This document shows positions 54,716 to 64,000 of a DNA stretch of 64,000 bases, piece after piece; position 1 is the stretch's first letter; each line of letters begins with the position of its first letter. The translations under genes and the position numbers were made by a program. The stretch comes from Persicaria tinctoria (taxonomy: Eukaryota; Streptophyta; Magnoliopsida; Caryophyllales; Polygonaceae): positions 81,907,160-81,971,159 of the forward strand of contig JBANSL010000005.1 in the NCBI GenBank assembly GCA_037127255.1, written 5' to 3'. The notes below the pieces were generated by a model. The model had not been told where the DNA came from and made no database searches. It saw only the letters and a program-made list of their open reading frames with translations.

Positions 54716-56215
54716 GCATAAATGGAAAGTCGGCCTAGCGACTATAAAATCTAGAGCATGTACATAGACTTTTTAGGACATTTTGAGACTTTGTTTTTGT
54801 TTTTGGATTTGAACATTTCTTTGGTTTTTGTTGTTTCTATTATGGGTATATGTCTTCTACTTTTCAGGACAATGGATAGAACCAAGCTACATTCTTACTC
54901 GGCCTAGGAGGTGCTCCATTCGATATTTAGAGAAATCTGCACATCTGTCTTGTGAGTTTCTTTCTCTACCCTTACCTTGTTTTTATACAGTGAGGACACT
55001 GTAATGTTTAAGTATGGGGTGGGGGAAGGGCTTACTTTATGCATATTTGATTTATTTGACATTACTTGTGCATTATTTCTTAGAATTGCTACATGGCTAT
55101 TTTGGAATGCATTATTGATTTATGTGCTTATATGCATGATTTTCAAAAATTTAAGAAAAATGACCCCCATTGAAAATTGAAAATTTTGAAATAATGTCAT
55201 GGAAGCTTTATTGAACTCGACGATGCAAAATTAGATTCATTAGAGATATAGCATGAAATTGCCTAGTAAAGGGAAGTCATGATGAAATGCATTATTTTGT
55301 GAAAACCATAAAAGGAGGTAAAATTTGAAGTTGCTTTTGACATGTTGCATGATAAGATGATGGAGGACTTTATATTTCCATATAATGCTCATTACTTGAA
55401 TCCTAGCCTTACCTATGCTTATGCATCACAAAAGTCATATTACGCCTTATTTCAATTATTGCTCCACATGATCTAAAATATTACCATTCTTTACCTTATC
55501 CGGGGATTATGTTGAGAATAATGTTACATTACAGAGAATATCATATGGTGTTTGTGTTGTGATTATTATCATATTTGGAGTTTGGAAGGAAAATATTTGA
55601 AATATATGGAAAATTTAATGAGTGAAAGAAAATCCAATCACCTCAGGAGATAAAGGTAGATTGACCCTGCTCTCTAAGATAATAGTTTGGAGAGATGGAC
55701 ACATTGTGAGGAGTCCAAAGCACTAAGTACCCGGGGCCATTCATGACACCCATGTTTGCGACTCGCGAGAAGGCAGTGCTGAGGTTAGAGAGGTAAAAAC
55801 ATTATTATTGAGAAAAGCATTATGAAAGGTGACGAATCAAATGGAGAAGGAATGTGGAAATTCAAATTGGAAATACTCCATTTCCCCGGATCATTAGCAC
55901 CACATTGCCAGAAACTGCCCACCTTTTAGCCTTTTACCAAATCTACTCCTCGTGTGAGCTTAAATTGAAGTCCTCTTGATTTTCAATGCTTTGTCACTTA
56001 TGAATGTTTTTGCATAACCCTCCTTTTGTGAGTAGATGTTGCTTTTACATATTTGCACATGCATGAATCTGTGACACTAGTACCTTTTCGAGGATGGTAA
56101 TTGACTGCTGGGTTATATAAGAATGAATCTGATATGTTGAGAGTTTTTGATTTCTTCCCCTGAATGACAGATAAAAGTATTGCTTGAGGACAAGCAAGCT
56201 TAAGTATGGGGTGTT
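54716..56215 (+). other. Gypsy 3' non-coding region with two polypurine tracts
   Basis: No protein is supported in this 1.5 kb. TTTAAGTATGGGGTGGGGGA occurs at about 55008-55027 and a shorter CTTAAGTATGGGGTG at about 56199-56213, directly before the 3' LTR. GAGGACA precedes both. The second is the PPT that primes plus-strand synthesis; the first is an internal duplicate. Confidence 0.7.
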
Positions 56216-58431
56216 TGTTGTGAGCTGAATCTGCCATGTTTTACAGTAACTTTTATATCGATTTCTGCATACATTGCATTCATTCGGGCTTAGATAGTAC
56301 AGAACCTATGTAGTTTATGTTTATTTGCCAAATTATGGAATCTACACCAGTTTCTGTTTAATTCGCAGAAATCGAGGCATTTTACAGCAATTCTACAGAA
56401 GGTCAGAAAAGCTCGGAAAACCACTACAGAAGTCCAAGGTCAAATAAGCAGCGGAACCAGTCGAATCGAACCGAGAACCCAAGCTACTCGATCTCGAGTA
56501 GCTCTTACTCGACTTAGACGAGCATGTCCGAGCAGCCTTGGTCGACAGAGCCTGATCGAGAAAGCCAGACCAACCCGACTTCCGGAGTCTACTCGATCTC
56601 GACAAGCCCTAGTCGAGATCGACGAAGCCCAGCGCCACGCCCGGAGTTGACGAGAAGAAGAGATAGTCGACAAGCCGAGGCCGACATGGAGGCACTCGCT
56701 GCAGCGGACGTCTCGCTGCCGCGGAAAATCCCGCTGCCAGCGGGATGCACCAAGCCGACGGAAAAGCTTACTCGCTCCAGCGGAAGGGGCAACTCGCGGA
56801 AGCGGAAGGGAAGACCCTTGTCGAGATCGACAAGCCACCCAGTCGAGATCGACGAGCACCAGGAGCCCAAGTCCGAGCCTGTCGAGCAGATCTAGCCGAG
56901 AAGTCCAGTCGACGAACAATCCTTGTCGAGGTCGACGAGCTCTTGTCGATGTCGAGTAGACCAGTCTCCAGAAACGCGTCGTCGAGGGCTGTCCTAGTCG
57001 AGTTGGGATTCCTTGGGGCCAAAGGAGGAAGATTCTATCCAAATCCATCAAGTTCTATCTATGGAAGACGCAATCTATCAAGACATGAAGACCTACCCTA
57101 TTTAGATTTATCTTTTCCTTGTTGATTTATTTCTTTATCGTAATTTATTTATCTTTTAGCAAATTAGATATAATTTTAGATATAGATAGATATCTTCTTT
57201 CCTAGATTAGCTAGGGAATGAAGGCTATAAATAAAGCCCTAGGGGCTGGTTTTTCATTCATTCGACAACACAAATTCAATTTCAGAGAAAGACAATTAGT
57301 TAGTTCCACAGAGAAGTTTAGGAGTTCTAAGGTTTTTAGGATTTTGGCTTTCTGCGAAAGTTGATTGTCAGGATTGTAAAGGCTTTTGAATTTAGTTTTA
57401 ATGCAATTTAGTTCTTTTCATCAATCAATGTCTGTTATTGCAATGATGCGTGAGTAGTCCACCCACTTCTGGGGCTGGGGTGAGCCCGACGGTGGCCATG
57501 TGAGGCGATGCGATAAAGGTCAGATCTTTTTGTGCGATTCATCTTCTATCCCTATGAGCATGATTCTTTTGCGAGAGTTGAAGGTGATCCTTATTTGTGT
57601 TATTGAAGCGAAAGTGATCTTAATGCAACTTGGATTAATTATGTGAAAAAGGGTTAGTAACAATTAGGGTTTATGCGAAAGCCTCTATATGCCTATTTGT
57701 TAATGACGAAAGTTATTTGATGGAAAGCATGATCTTTTATGCCTTTGTGTGTTACTTTGCATGGTTATCGTTGTGGTGTTGAAACCCTAGTCTTGGAAGT
57801 CTTTTATTATATTGATTTATTTCTGTCAAAAATCTGAGTTTTAGTTTCGAATTTGCAATTTATATTTTCTATCAATTCTTGTCGATACAAAGGAGATCTT
57901 GCCGATCTCGAGTTGGTTGTACTCGATCTCGAGTACGCTTCGTCTAGGTCGAGTTGAGTTCTGTTCTGTTGTCGATTTCTGAAGTTTCTGTCTTGACTTG
58001 CCCTTGTCGATCTCGAGTTGACTTGGTCGAGATCGAGTTGCCCTTGCCGGGTTTGCCTGTCTGCTGTGATTTCCGATTTTCTGTTGTCGACTGCTGTGGT
58101 CGATCTCGAGTAGCTGTTTGTCGAGATCGACGAGCCCTTTGCTTTGCTTTTAGTTTCTGCTTTGCTTTGTCTTTCCTGTTTTGCTTTGTTCTTTGCTTTT
58201 GCTTTTATTTCTGTTTCTTTCGTTGTTTCTGTGTTTCTGTCTTTTCTGCTGCTCTGTCTGTGAGAATTTACAGCTACCTGAGAACTGCTGACGTGCTTCC
58301 TCGTGGATTCGATCCTGACTATTCTCTTACTACAACGGGAGGAAGTCTTGTATTTATTTGCTGAGACAGGGAAGTCAGTCTGATCTATATTTTATATTTA
58401 TTTCATACTTGACCATCCTCCTGCAACAACA
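56216..58431 (+). repeat. Gypsy 3' LTR
   Basis: Same length (2216 bp) and nearly the same sequence as the 5' LTR, including the TATA box and every TCGA-motif set. It is followed by ATTAC, then by the last base of the copia LTR. Confidence 0.95.
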
Positions 58432-58442
58432 ATTACAAAGAG

Positions 58443-59070
58443 TATCTCTAGGGGGTTTGCAGCGCCAATGCGCCATACAATCTTAATTATCATCCTTATT
58501 TTTCTTCCTTGGGTGATTGGGTCTCTATACCATATGGCTTTTATATAGCTACTTAGAAGTGTCTATATATGGACTTCTGACTTCTCAATGATTCGAGGAT
58601 CTAAGGCTTTCAGCTAGTCCATGACTCAACTATCTCCCAGATTACAACCAAAAGATTGACCACGTACTCGAATTCAAAAAAAAAGAGGTCCTTATCCTCC
58701 CCCAAGATCAAAGACTAACAATACACATACATGATATATTCCTAGAAGGAGAGAGTAAGGGTAAAGGAGAAAAGGTTAATTGGGATTCTTTGATTATTTT
58801 CAATTTTTCATGATATGGAGTAATTATAACCAACAAGGATATGTATGCTCAATAACCATACACATATAACTCCTACAATACACATACATGACATGTTCGT
58901 AGAAGGTAAAGTTGGCAATACTCGGCTCAACCCGAGAAAGCCGATTCGATTGATACGACACTGAACCCGGCCGATACCGAATAAATGAAAAAAGTAAGAT
59001 CTTTTTTCATCTTAAAATGTGGATAGGATACTTAAATTTGTTTTATTTGTTAATAGTAAGTAATGCCTCA
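58443..59070. other. Flank of the nested cluster, no gene
   Basis: AT-rich sequence with no coding signal. A short block at about 58917-58985 (ACTCGGCTCAACCCGAG) looks like a DNA-transposon fragment, without clear ends. Confidence 0.4.
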
Positions 59071-59074
59071 GTCT

Positions 59075-59880
59075 CACTTTTTTTTTTTGTCTTTTTGGAT
59101 GCTTTGAATGGAATTTTCTTCTCTTTTTTCCGATAAGGAAAGATTTCGACTAGGCATTCAGAACCAAATCATTTGCCTCTCGTGCACATCCTAACGGATG
59201 AGGTCTAAAAGACCTAAATGATTATGAATTTGTACTTCATAAATAGTATAAAGGCTCAAATGTGCAATCTTATTGGCCATCTGATTGCTTTCGTGGAATA
59301 CATGTTTGATGAAAGCCTATTTGAATCTTGCTAGGTAAGGAAGAGAGAGTCTAAGATAATAATCTTGATATTCGGCCCATGGACAATTTCAAAACCTTTT
59401 ATGGCATTAATGAAAATAATGTTGTCACTCTCAATTTAAATTTTATCGAAACCTAAAGATTTTGTTGGTGTAATGAACTTGAGGATCCTTGGAGGTTATG
59501 CTTTGAGTCTCATTTACTTTCTATACTTTTCACGGCCTAGCTCATCTCATGTGATAAACCTAATTGTGGTACGGTTTCTCCTCATTGTAATGTTGATCCA
59601 TTGAAATTTAGTTTGGCAAATCCATGTTTAAGTTAGTTCATTTATTATTCTTCCTTGTTCCCTGTATTCGCCTATTCTGCGTCGTTATGCAATGATTGTC
59701 TTCATCTTCGTGGAAGCTCTTAGACTTTTATTCTCGATATGTTTTTATATGGCCTATATAAGATCCTGAAGTTGGGGTTTTTGTGTTTGTTCAAAAATAT
59801 TTTTGTTCATATAGTACCAAATGGTTTACCATACCATTGCTAGTTAAGCCCTTTCATCCTTCTAGAGTTTAGTATCCAAT
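59075..59880 (-). pseudogene. LINE RNase H relic, minus strand
   Basis: The 3' poly(A) appears as a T run at about 59079-59090. Reading away from it, the minus strand gives GLLDLIR, HVFHESNQMANKIAHLSL, ESDNIIFINAIKGFE and, near 59620, a KLNFNGS start. These are the RNase H blocks of plant LINEs in the right order, with many stops. The upstream end was not fixed; it may reach further toward 60100. Confidence 0.65.
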
Positions 59881-60152
59881 TGGTGCATCATCTTGGCTAT
59901 GTCCCTAATTTGACTGTTTAGGCTTCTAATAATAATCCTAATGTTTGACTTTAGTTTATTCAGGACTTGGAGGGTAAATCTAAATTTAGAGAAAGATGCA
60001 CCCCATCCTTTGTCAAGTTGGTGCATAATTGACTCTCTTAGGTATGGGTGGAAATGAGGCAGGTTATGGGTGGATGACATCATTCCATCACCTGACCTGT
60101 GGGTAAATAATTCCACCTACTAGCTCCACCCATCACTCGCAAACCTCTTTAC

Positions 60153-60795
60153 TAGACCTGGGCAAACGCGGGTAGGCCCGCTCGGCCCGCCCCGCCCGCC
60201 CGCATTAGCAAGCAGGCTTGGACATAGGGAAAAGCCCACGCGGGCTGCTAGGCCCAGCCCGCGCCCGCAGCGGGTGCGGGATTGGACGTATCAATCAACC
60301 CGTTACGGGACGCTAGGCCCGTAATGGGTACCCGCCTTTTTATTTATTAAAATTAATATATATATGTGTATATATATAATAAATAATATTAATTATTCAT
60401 TTAAAAAAACATATAATATATACATACATACAGTAACTATATATATAATACATACAATAACTTTTAATTATTCATACAGTAACTCTATATATAAATGTAT
60501 GCATGTATTCATTTTAACATACAGTAGCTATATGTGTTATATATAAATAACATTAATTGTTCATTTTAAAATAAAAAAACAATAACTATAAAATTGATTA
60601 TATAACTTTAATAAGAAATTTTCATTATGTTTGCGGGTACCCGCGGGCTACCCGCACCCACATTCGCGGACGGGCCTGGACACGACTTCCAACCCGTTAA
60701 GCGGGCTTAGCCCGGCCCGCGCCCGCAACAACGGGATTAAATTTCGGATAAAACCCGTCCCAAGCCCGGCCCGCGCCCGCGTTTGCCCGGGTCTA
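60153..60795. mobile_element. hAT-type MITE, GCCCG-rich ends
   Basis: The left end TAGACCTGGGCAAACGCGGG and the right end (other strand) TAGACCCGGGCAAACGCGGG are inverted. The 8-bp flanks CTCTTTAC and CTCTTCAC match at 7 of 8. Both ends are rich in GCCCGC repeats and the middle is very AT-rich. From 60796 to 61258 the sequence is AT-rich with nothing recognised. Confidence 0.88.
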
Positions 60796-61624
60796 CTCTT
60801 CACCCGATAGGGAATGAAACAAGGAGAAATAAAAAAGAATTATTTTTAAAACAATATTGAAATAAAACGTTAGATATATATAATTTAAATATAAATACGA
60901 TTTTTTTATTGAAATAGTTGAGAAAAAAACAAAAAATATAGAAATAAATCAAGAAGGGTTATTTTTAAAACAATATTGAAAGAAATCATTAAATATATAA
61001 TTTAAATATAACATTTTTAATTAAAATAATTGTGAGGAATAATGATATAACAAAAGAAATAAAAAGTGAAAGAGCTAGGATTTTAACTTAAGACTTTTTT
61101 ATTCCCCTTCCTTGCTTTACCATTTAAACTAGATAACACTTTTACTTTAAATATCATTTAAAGATCCTATATATTAATTACCTCAAAATACTATATATAT
61201 ACAAAAATTTGTTTTTTTTTTTCCGGCCCGAGGTGCTAAATGCATATACTCACATATAAGAACGGTTCAAGCGAGCAATAAAAAACATAAAGACGATAAC
61301 TACATACATATATATTACAAAAGCTAAAACTAGAATAGAGAGAAACAAGATCTTATTTGAAAACCAAAGTCTAAGAAGAATAGATGAGCGGCTAGTAACG
61401 ATCAGACAACACATAATAAACTTAAAAATAAGCCCAAAAGGATGATCTAGATGATGATGATATAAAAACCAGACAAAATAAACCGCCGAATAATCCACGC
61501 TAGAGAAATATTATTCGATGGAGGAAACCCAAAGAGGGGTTCATGAAACTAAATTTTGATGGCACTAAAATTCCTTCGGGCTTTGCATCTGCATGTTTTG
61601 TGATCCGAGACGAAGATGGGAGGA

Positions 61625-63025
61625 TGACGCAGTAGGGAGTCGTGGAAGGCATGCAAGCGCGAGCCTTTGATGATAAAGGGTTCGAAAGCATCGAACCCCT
61701 AGGAAATATGTTTGGAATCCACCAAGAAGGGGGCTTGGAATTCGTTCTCTACTTGACGAACTCGACCCCGAGTTCTCTACTAGAAGTAGGACCCATTGGA
61801 TGTTTGCATCTTCCTAGTATCAATTATCGTACACCTTTCCTTGTACGATGTATCTTTATCCTTATCATTCATGACTTCATAATTATTCTTTTGAATCTGA
61901 TACAATATGCGAAAAAATACGAAATTTGCCCAGACCAACCTCGGAGCTTTTGGCATGGTCCACAAAATTTGCAAACTCATCTCCTTCGGTTCAGAACTCC
62001 TCAAGCAATTGGTGAAAGGCACCACCTCCTTTAATGATTGGCTTTCCAGAACCCTCGTAACTTCAAAGCTTCTTTTAACTTTGCTTTGTCGGTCCATGCA
62101 TACTTCAGAGACTTCCTTTTCAATGACCTTCTTTTGAAGGGTCTTTTCTTGAAAGACCTCCCTCTCAAAGACCTCCTTTTGGAAGACCTCCTCTTGAAGT
62201 ATCTCATCTTGAAGGACCTTCTCTTCAAGGACCTCCCCCTCAAAGACTTCTTCTTTTTCTGAAGTAGACTCATCTTCCTTGGGGTTGCAATCGCCTTACG
62301 GTTGATGAACTTGATTCGAATCTTTGTCCACCAACGACTTGTGGTTGGAATTGTTGGGGGAAGTGTTGGTGTTGACAACGCGGGTACTATTGATGGTGTT
62401 AGTTGCTGAAGTTGAGGTTGGTGTTAATACGGATGTTGCGAATGTTGTACATGGGGTTGTTTACGCATTTGTTGTTGTCTCCGTTGATTTTGCTGGCAAA
62501 CAATGCCATCAACTGGTCCTCCAGGCCTTTAAAAGCCATGGTAATGGCCACAGATCGAGAACTCTTTAATGTCTGCCTTTGTAGCTCGTTGATCTCCCAT
62601 CGTGCTTCAAATCAAAGACAGACAGGAGAAACTTGCTCTAATACCAATTGACGCGGTAGAAAGTCGTGGAAGGCATGCAAGCGCGAGCCTGTGATAATAA
62701 AGGGTTCGCAAGCGTCGAAACCCTAGAAAATATGTCTGGAATCCATCAGAAAGGGGGCTTGGAATCCACCAAGGAGATAAAGAGAAAATTCTCTAAACAA
62801 ATATTTGATTAATAATATGAATGATTTTATTATGGCTCATGCCTACAAATGCTTAAAAAGAAGAAAACCCCTAGTTCCTAACTTGTGTGGCAAGGATGGC
62901 TAAAAAGATAAAATATTAAAAATAAAGATATAAATTCCTAATTTATCTAAAAAAACCTATAAAATAGAATATTCTAATTAAAAGATAAAAGTGTTCCTAA
63001 AAGATAGAATTACTCTCCTGCATCA
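61625..63025 (-). mobile_element. Small non-autonomous LTR retrotransposon inside the LINE
   Basis: The 5-bp flanks GAGGA (61620-61624 and 63026-63030) are identical. The 5' LTR is 62649-63025. The 3' LTR survives only as about 116 bp (61625-61740) matching 62649-62764. The minus strand has a methionine-tRNA primer site TGGTATTAGAGCA (62634-62646). A Gag-like start MGDQRATKADIKEF follows near 62600. No protease or pol is present. Confidence 0.85.
62110..62262 (-). repeat. Fifteen-base coding repeat (VF.EEV type)
   Basis: On the minus strand about ten five-codon units read like EVFEREVFQEK, an acidic, likely coiled-coil tract. The DNA unit is roughly GAGGTCTTTGAGAGG with changes. It lies in the Gag-like region of the small LTR element. 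Confidence 0.7.
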
Positions 63026-63482
63026 GAGGATGATCGCTTGTGATGCCAAAAGATGCGGGAAGGTTTCGGCTTTGCAAGCTGAAGTTGTTGGTATGCGGCT
63101 TGGCCTAGTGGAAGCCTGGGAAAGAGGTATTAGAAGACTTGAAGTTGAGGGTGACTGTTTGGCGGTCATTAAACGCTATTAAAGGTGTTTGGAAATGGCC
63201 GTGGGAGATTGAAATGATGATTTCAGACTCTATTCTCCTTCTTTGCTCCTTCGAGGAGGCCTTCATTTCCCACATTTTCAGGGAAGGCAACATGACAGCT
63301 GATCGTGTGGCGCATTTGGGCCTGGGATCCGACGCTTCTTCTTGGAGTGCCGATTCAGAGCTTCTAACTCTCGTCTAAAAGGACGTCATTGGGTGGTGGT
63401 ATAACCGAGGTTTACACAACCAAAATTCTCTTTGTAATAAAAAAAGAAAAGAAAAAAGAATGGTTCAAGTGATGCATAAGAC

Positions 63483-63952
63483 TAGGGCTGATATACGAGC
63501 TAACGAGTTCGAGTAGTGGGTGTTCAAGCTCGGCTCGTTTGTAAACGAGCCGAGCTCGAGCTCGAGCCTCATTTTCTCGAGCCAAGCCAAGTCGAGCTCG
63601 AGCTACTCACAAAATGTAGATCTGTGATTCAAAGTGAATGGAGTCCAAAAGGCAAAACGGCTGACAGACTCTTTAGAAGAAGAGGTTAAATAAAACCTAG
63701 GGACAGAACTGTAATTTCACCTACGAAACGAGATATACGCCCTATTTACAAGGGGTTAAATAAAACTTATTTACATGGGGTTAAATAAAATATAGGGGAG
63801 AACTGTAATTTCACCCATAAAATGAGTTATACGAGCTACTCGAGCTCGAGCTCAGAATTCTGCTCAAGCTTGGCTCATATTTAATTCGAGCGAGTCCGAG
63901 TCAAGCTTTTTTCGAGCCGATCTCGAGCTACTCGGCTCAAGTAACATCCCTA
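63483..63952. mobile_element. hAT-type CTCGAG-rich MITE
   Basis: Ends are TAGGGCTGATATACGAGC and, on the other strand, TAGGGATGTTACTTGAGCCG. The 8-bp flanks CATAAGAC (63475-63482 and 63953-63960) are identical. Both ends carry GAGCTCGAGCTCGAG-like repeats. GGGGTTAAATAAAA occurs twice inside, with a related GAGGTTAAATAAAACC. Confidence 0.9.
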
Positions 63953-64000
63953 CATAAGACCCATGCGGGCTTCAAAGCTTAAAGATAAAAAAATAAATTT

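Larger units (their letters stand above)
48955..58431 (+). mobile_element. Young non-autonomous Ty3/gypsy (Athila-like) element
   Basis: LTRs of 2216 bp each (48955-51170 and 56216-58431) differ at only about 17 positions by eye. The 5-bp TSD ATTAC is perfect (48950-48954 and 58432-58436). The primer site matches tRNA-Asp, as is usual for Athila/Tat elements. One long gag-protease frame is intact. No RT, RNase H or integrase core is present, though the frame ends with an integrase-C-terminus-like segment. A long non-coding 3' region and a polypurine tract precede the 3' LTR. It must have moved using proteins from another element. Confidence 0.95.
61272..63456 (+). mobile_element. 5'-truncated LINE, RNase H split by an LTR element
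   Basis: Flanks AGAACGGTTCAAG (61259-61271) and AGAATGGTTCAAG (63457-63469) differ at one base, and the 3' end is A-rich (63439-63456). One frame gives SLRRIDERLVTIRQHI near 61370-61420, then RWRKPKEGFMKLNFDGT near 61520-61565 (RNase H start). The domain resumes after the insertion with SALQAEVVGMRLGLVEAWE, then ISHIFREGNMTADRVAHLGL. Stops and a frameshift near 63175 disable it. Confidence 0.85.

Noticed and set aside
61250..61498. Minus-strand hydrophobic open frame
   Set aside because: It is antisense to the LINE linker, whose plus-strand frame gives the expected LINE peptides.

Overview
This is nuclear DNA from a flowering plant, most likely a eudicot. Three intron-containing genes match angiosperm families along their whole length. 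Almost everything else is plant-type transposon sequence: Ty1/copia and Ty3/gypsy LTR elements, LINEs, hAT, Mutator, Stowaway and Harbinger DNA elements, and fragments of the plant mobile domain (PMD). I saw no bacterial operon, rRNA, tRNA or CRISPR array. The species cannot be named from the sequence.

Layout. 1-16.7 kb is gene-poor. It holds two degenerate PMD pseudogene copies, a 5'-truncated LINE, a broken ZIP metal-transporter remnant, a chimeric Harbinger relic, a duplicated non-coding segment, and several MITEs with clear target-site duplications (TSDs). 16.9-40.2 kb is the genic core: an ACS10-like aminotransferase (+), a tail-to-tail LRR receptor-like (pseudo)kinase (-), and a SNARE-associated/VTT-domain membrane protein (-). 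A 5.6-kb LINE with intact TSDs and several MITEs lie between the last two, and a 1.2-kb TRIM-like LTR element sits in the last intron of the VTT gene. 41.1-58.4 kb is a nested cluster. A copia element has two reading-frame shifts and a hAT insertion, and its 5' LTR was hit one base from its end by a young non-autonomous gypsy element. 58.4-64 kb holds LINE RNase H relics, one of them split by a small LTR element, and two hAT MITEs.

How the parts relate. The three genes appear to keep an ancestral order. From memory, the Arabidopsis relatives are split over two paralogous chromosome 1 segments (ACS10 with one LRR kinase, the VTT gene with the other). All three genes also carry a short upstream ORF that stops at, or one base before, the main AUG.

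The most unusual pattern is inside the gypsy element. A ten-base motif, TCGA-N2-TCGA, recurs in sets at a regular 19-22 bp spacing, in both the LTR and the coding region, often as inverted pairs. I know of no described system with this architecture and treat it as the main lead.
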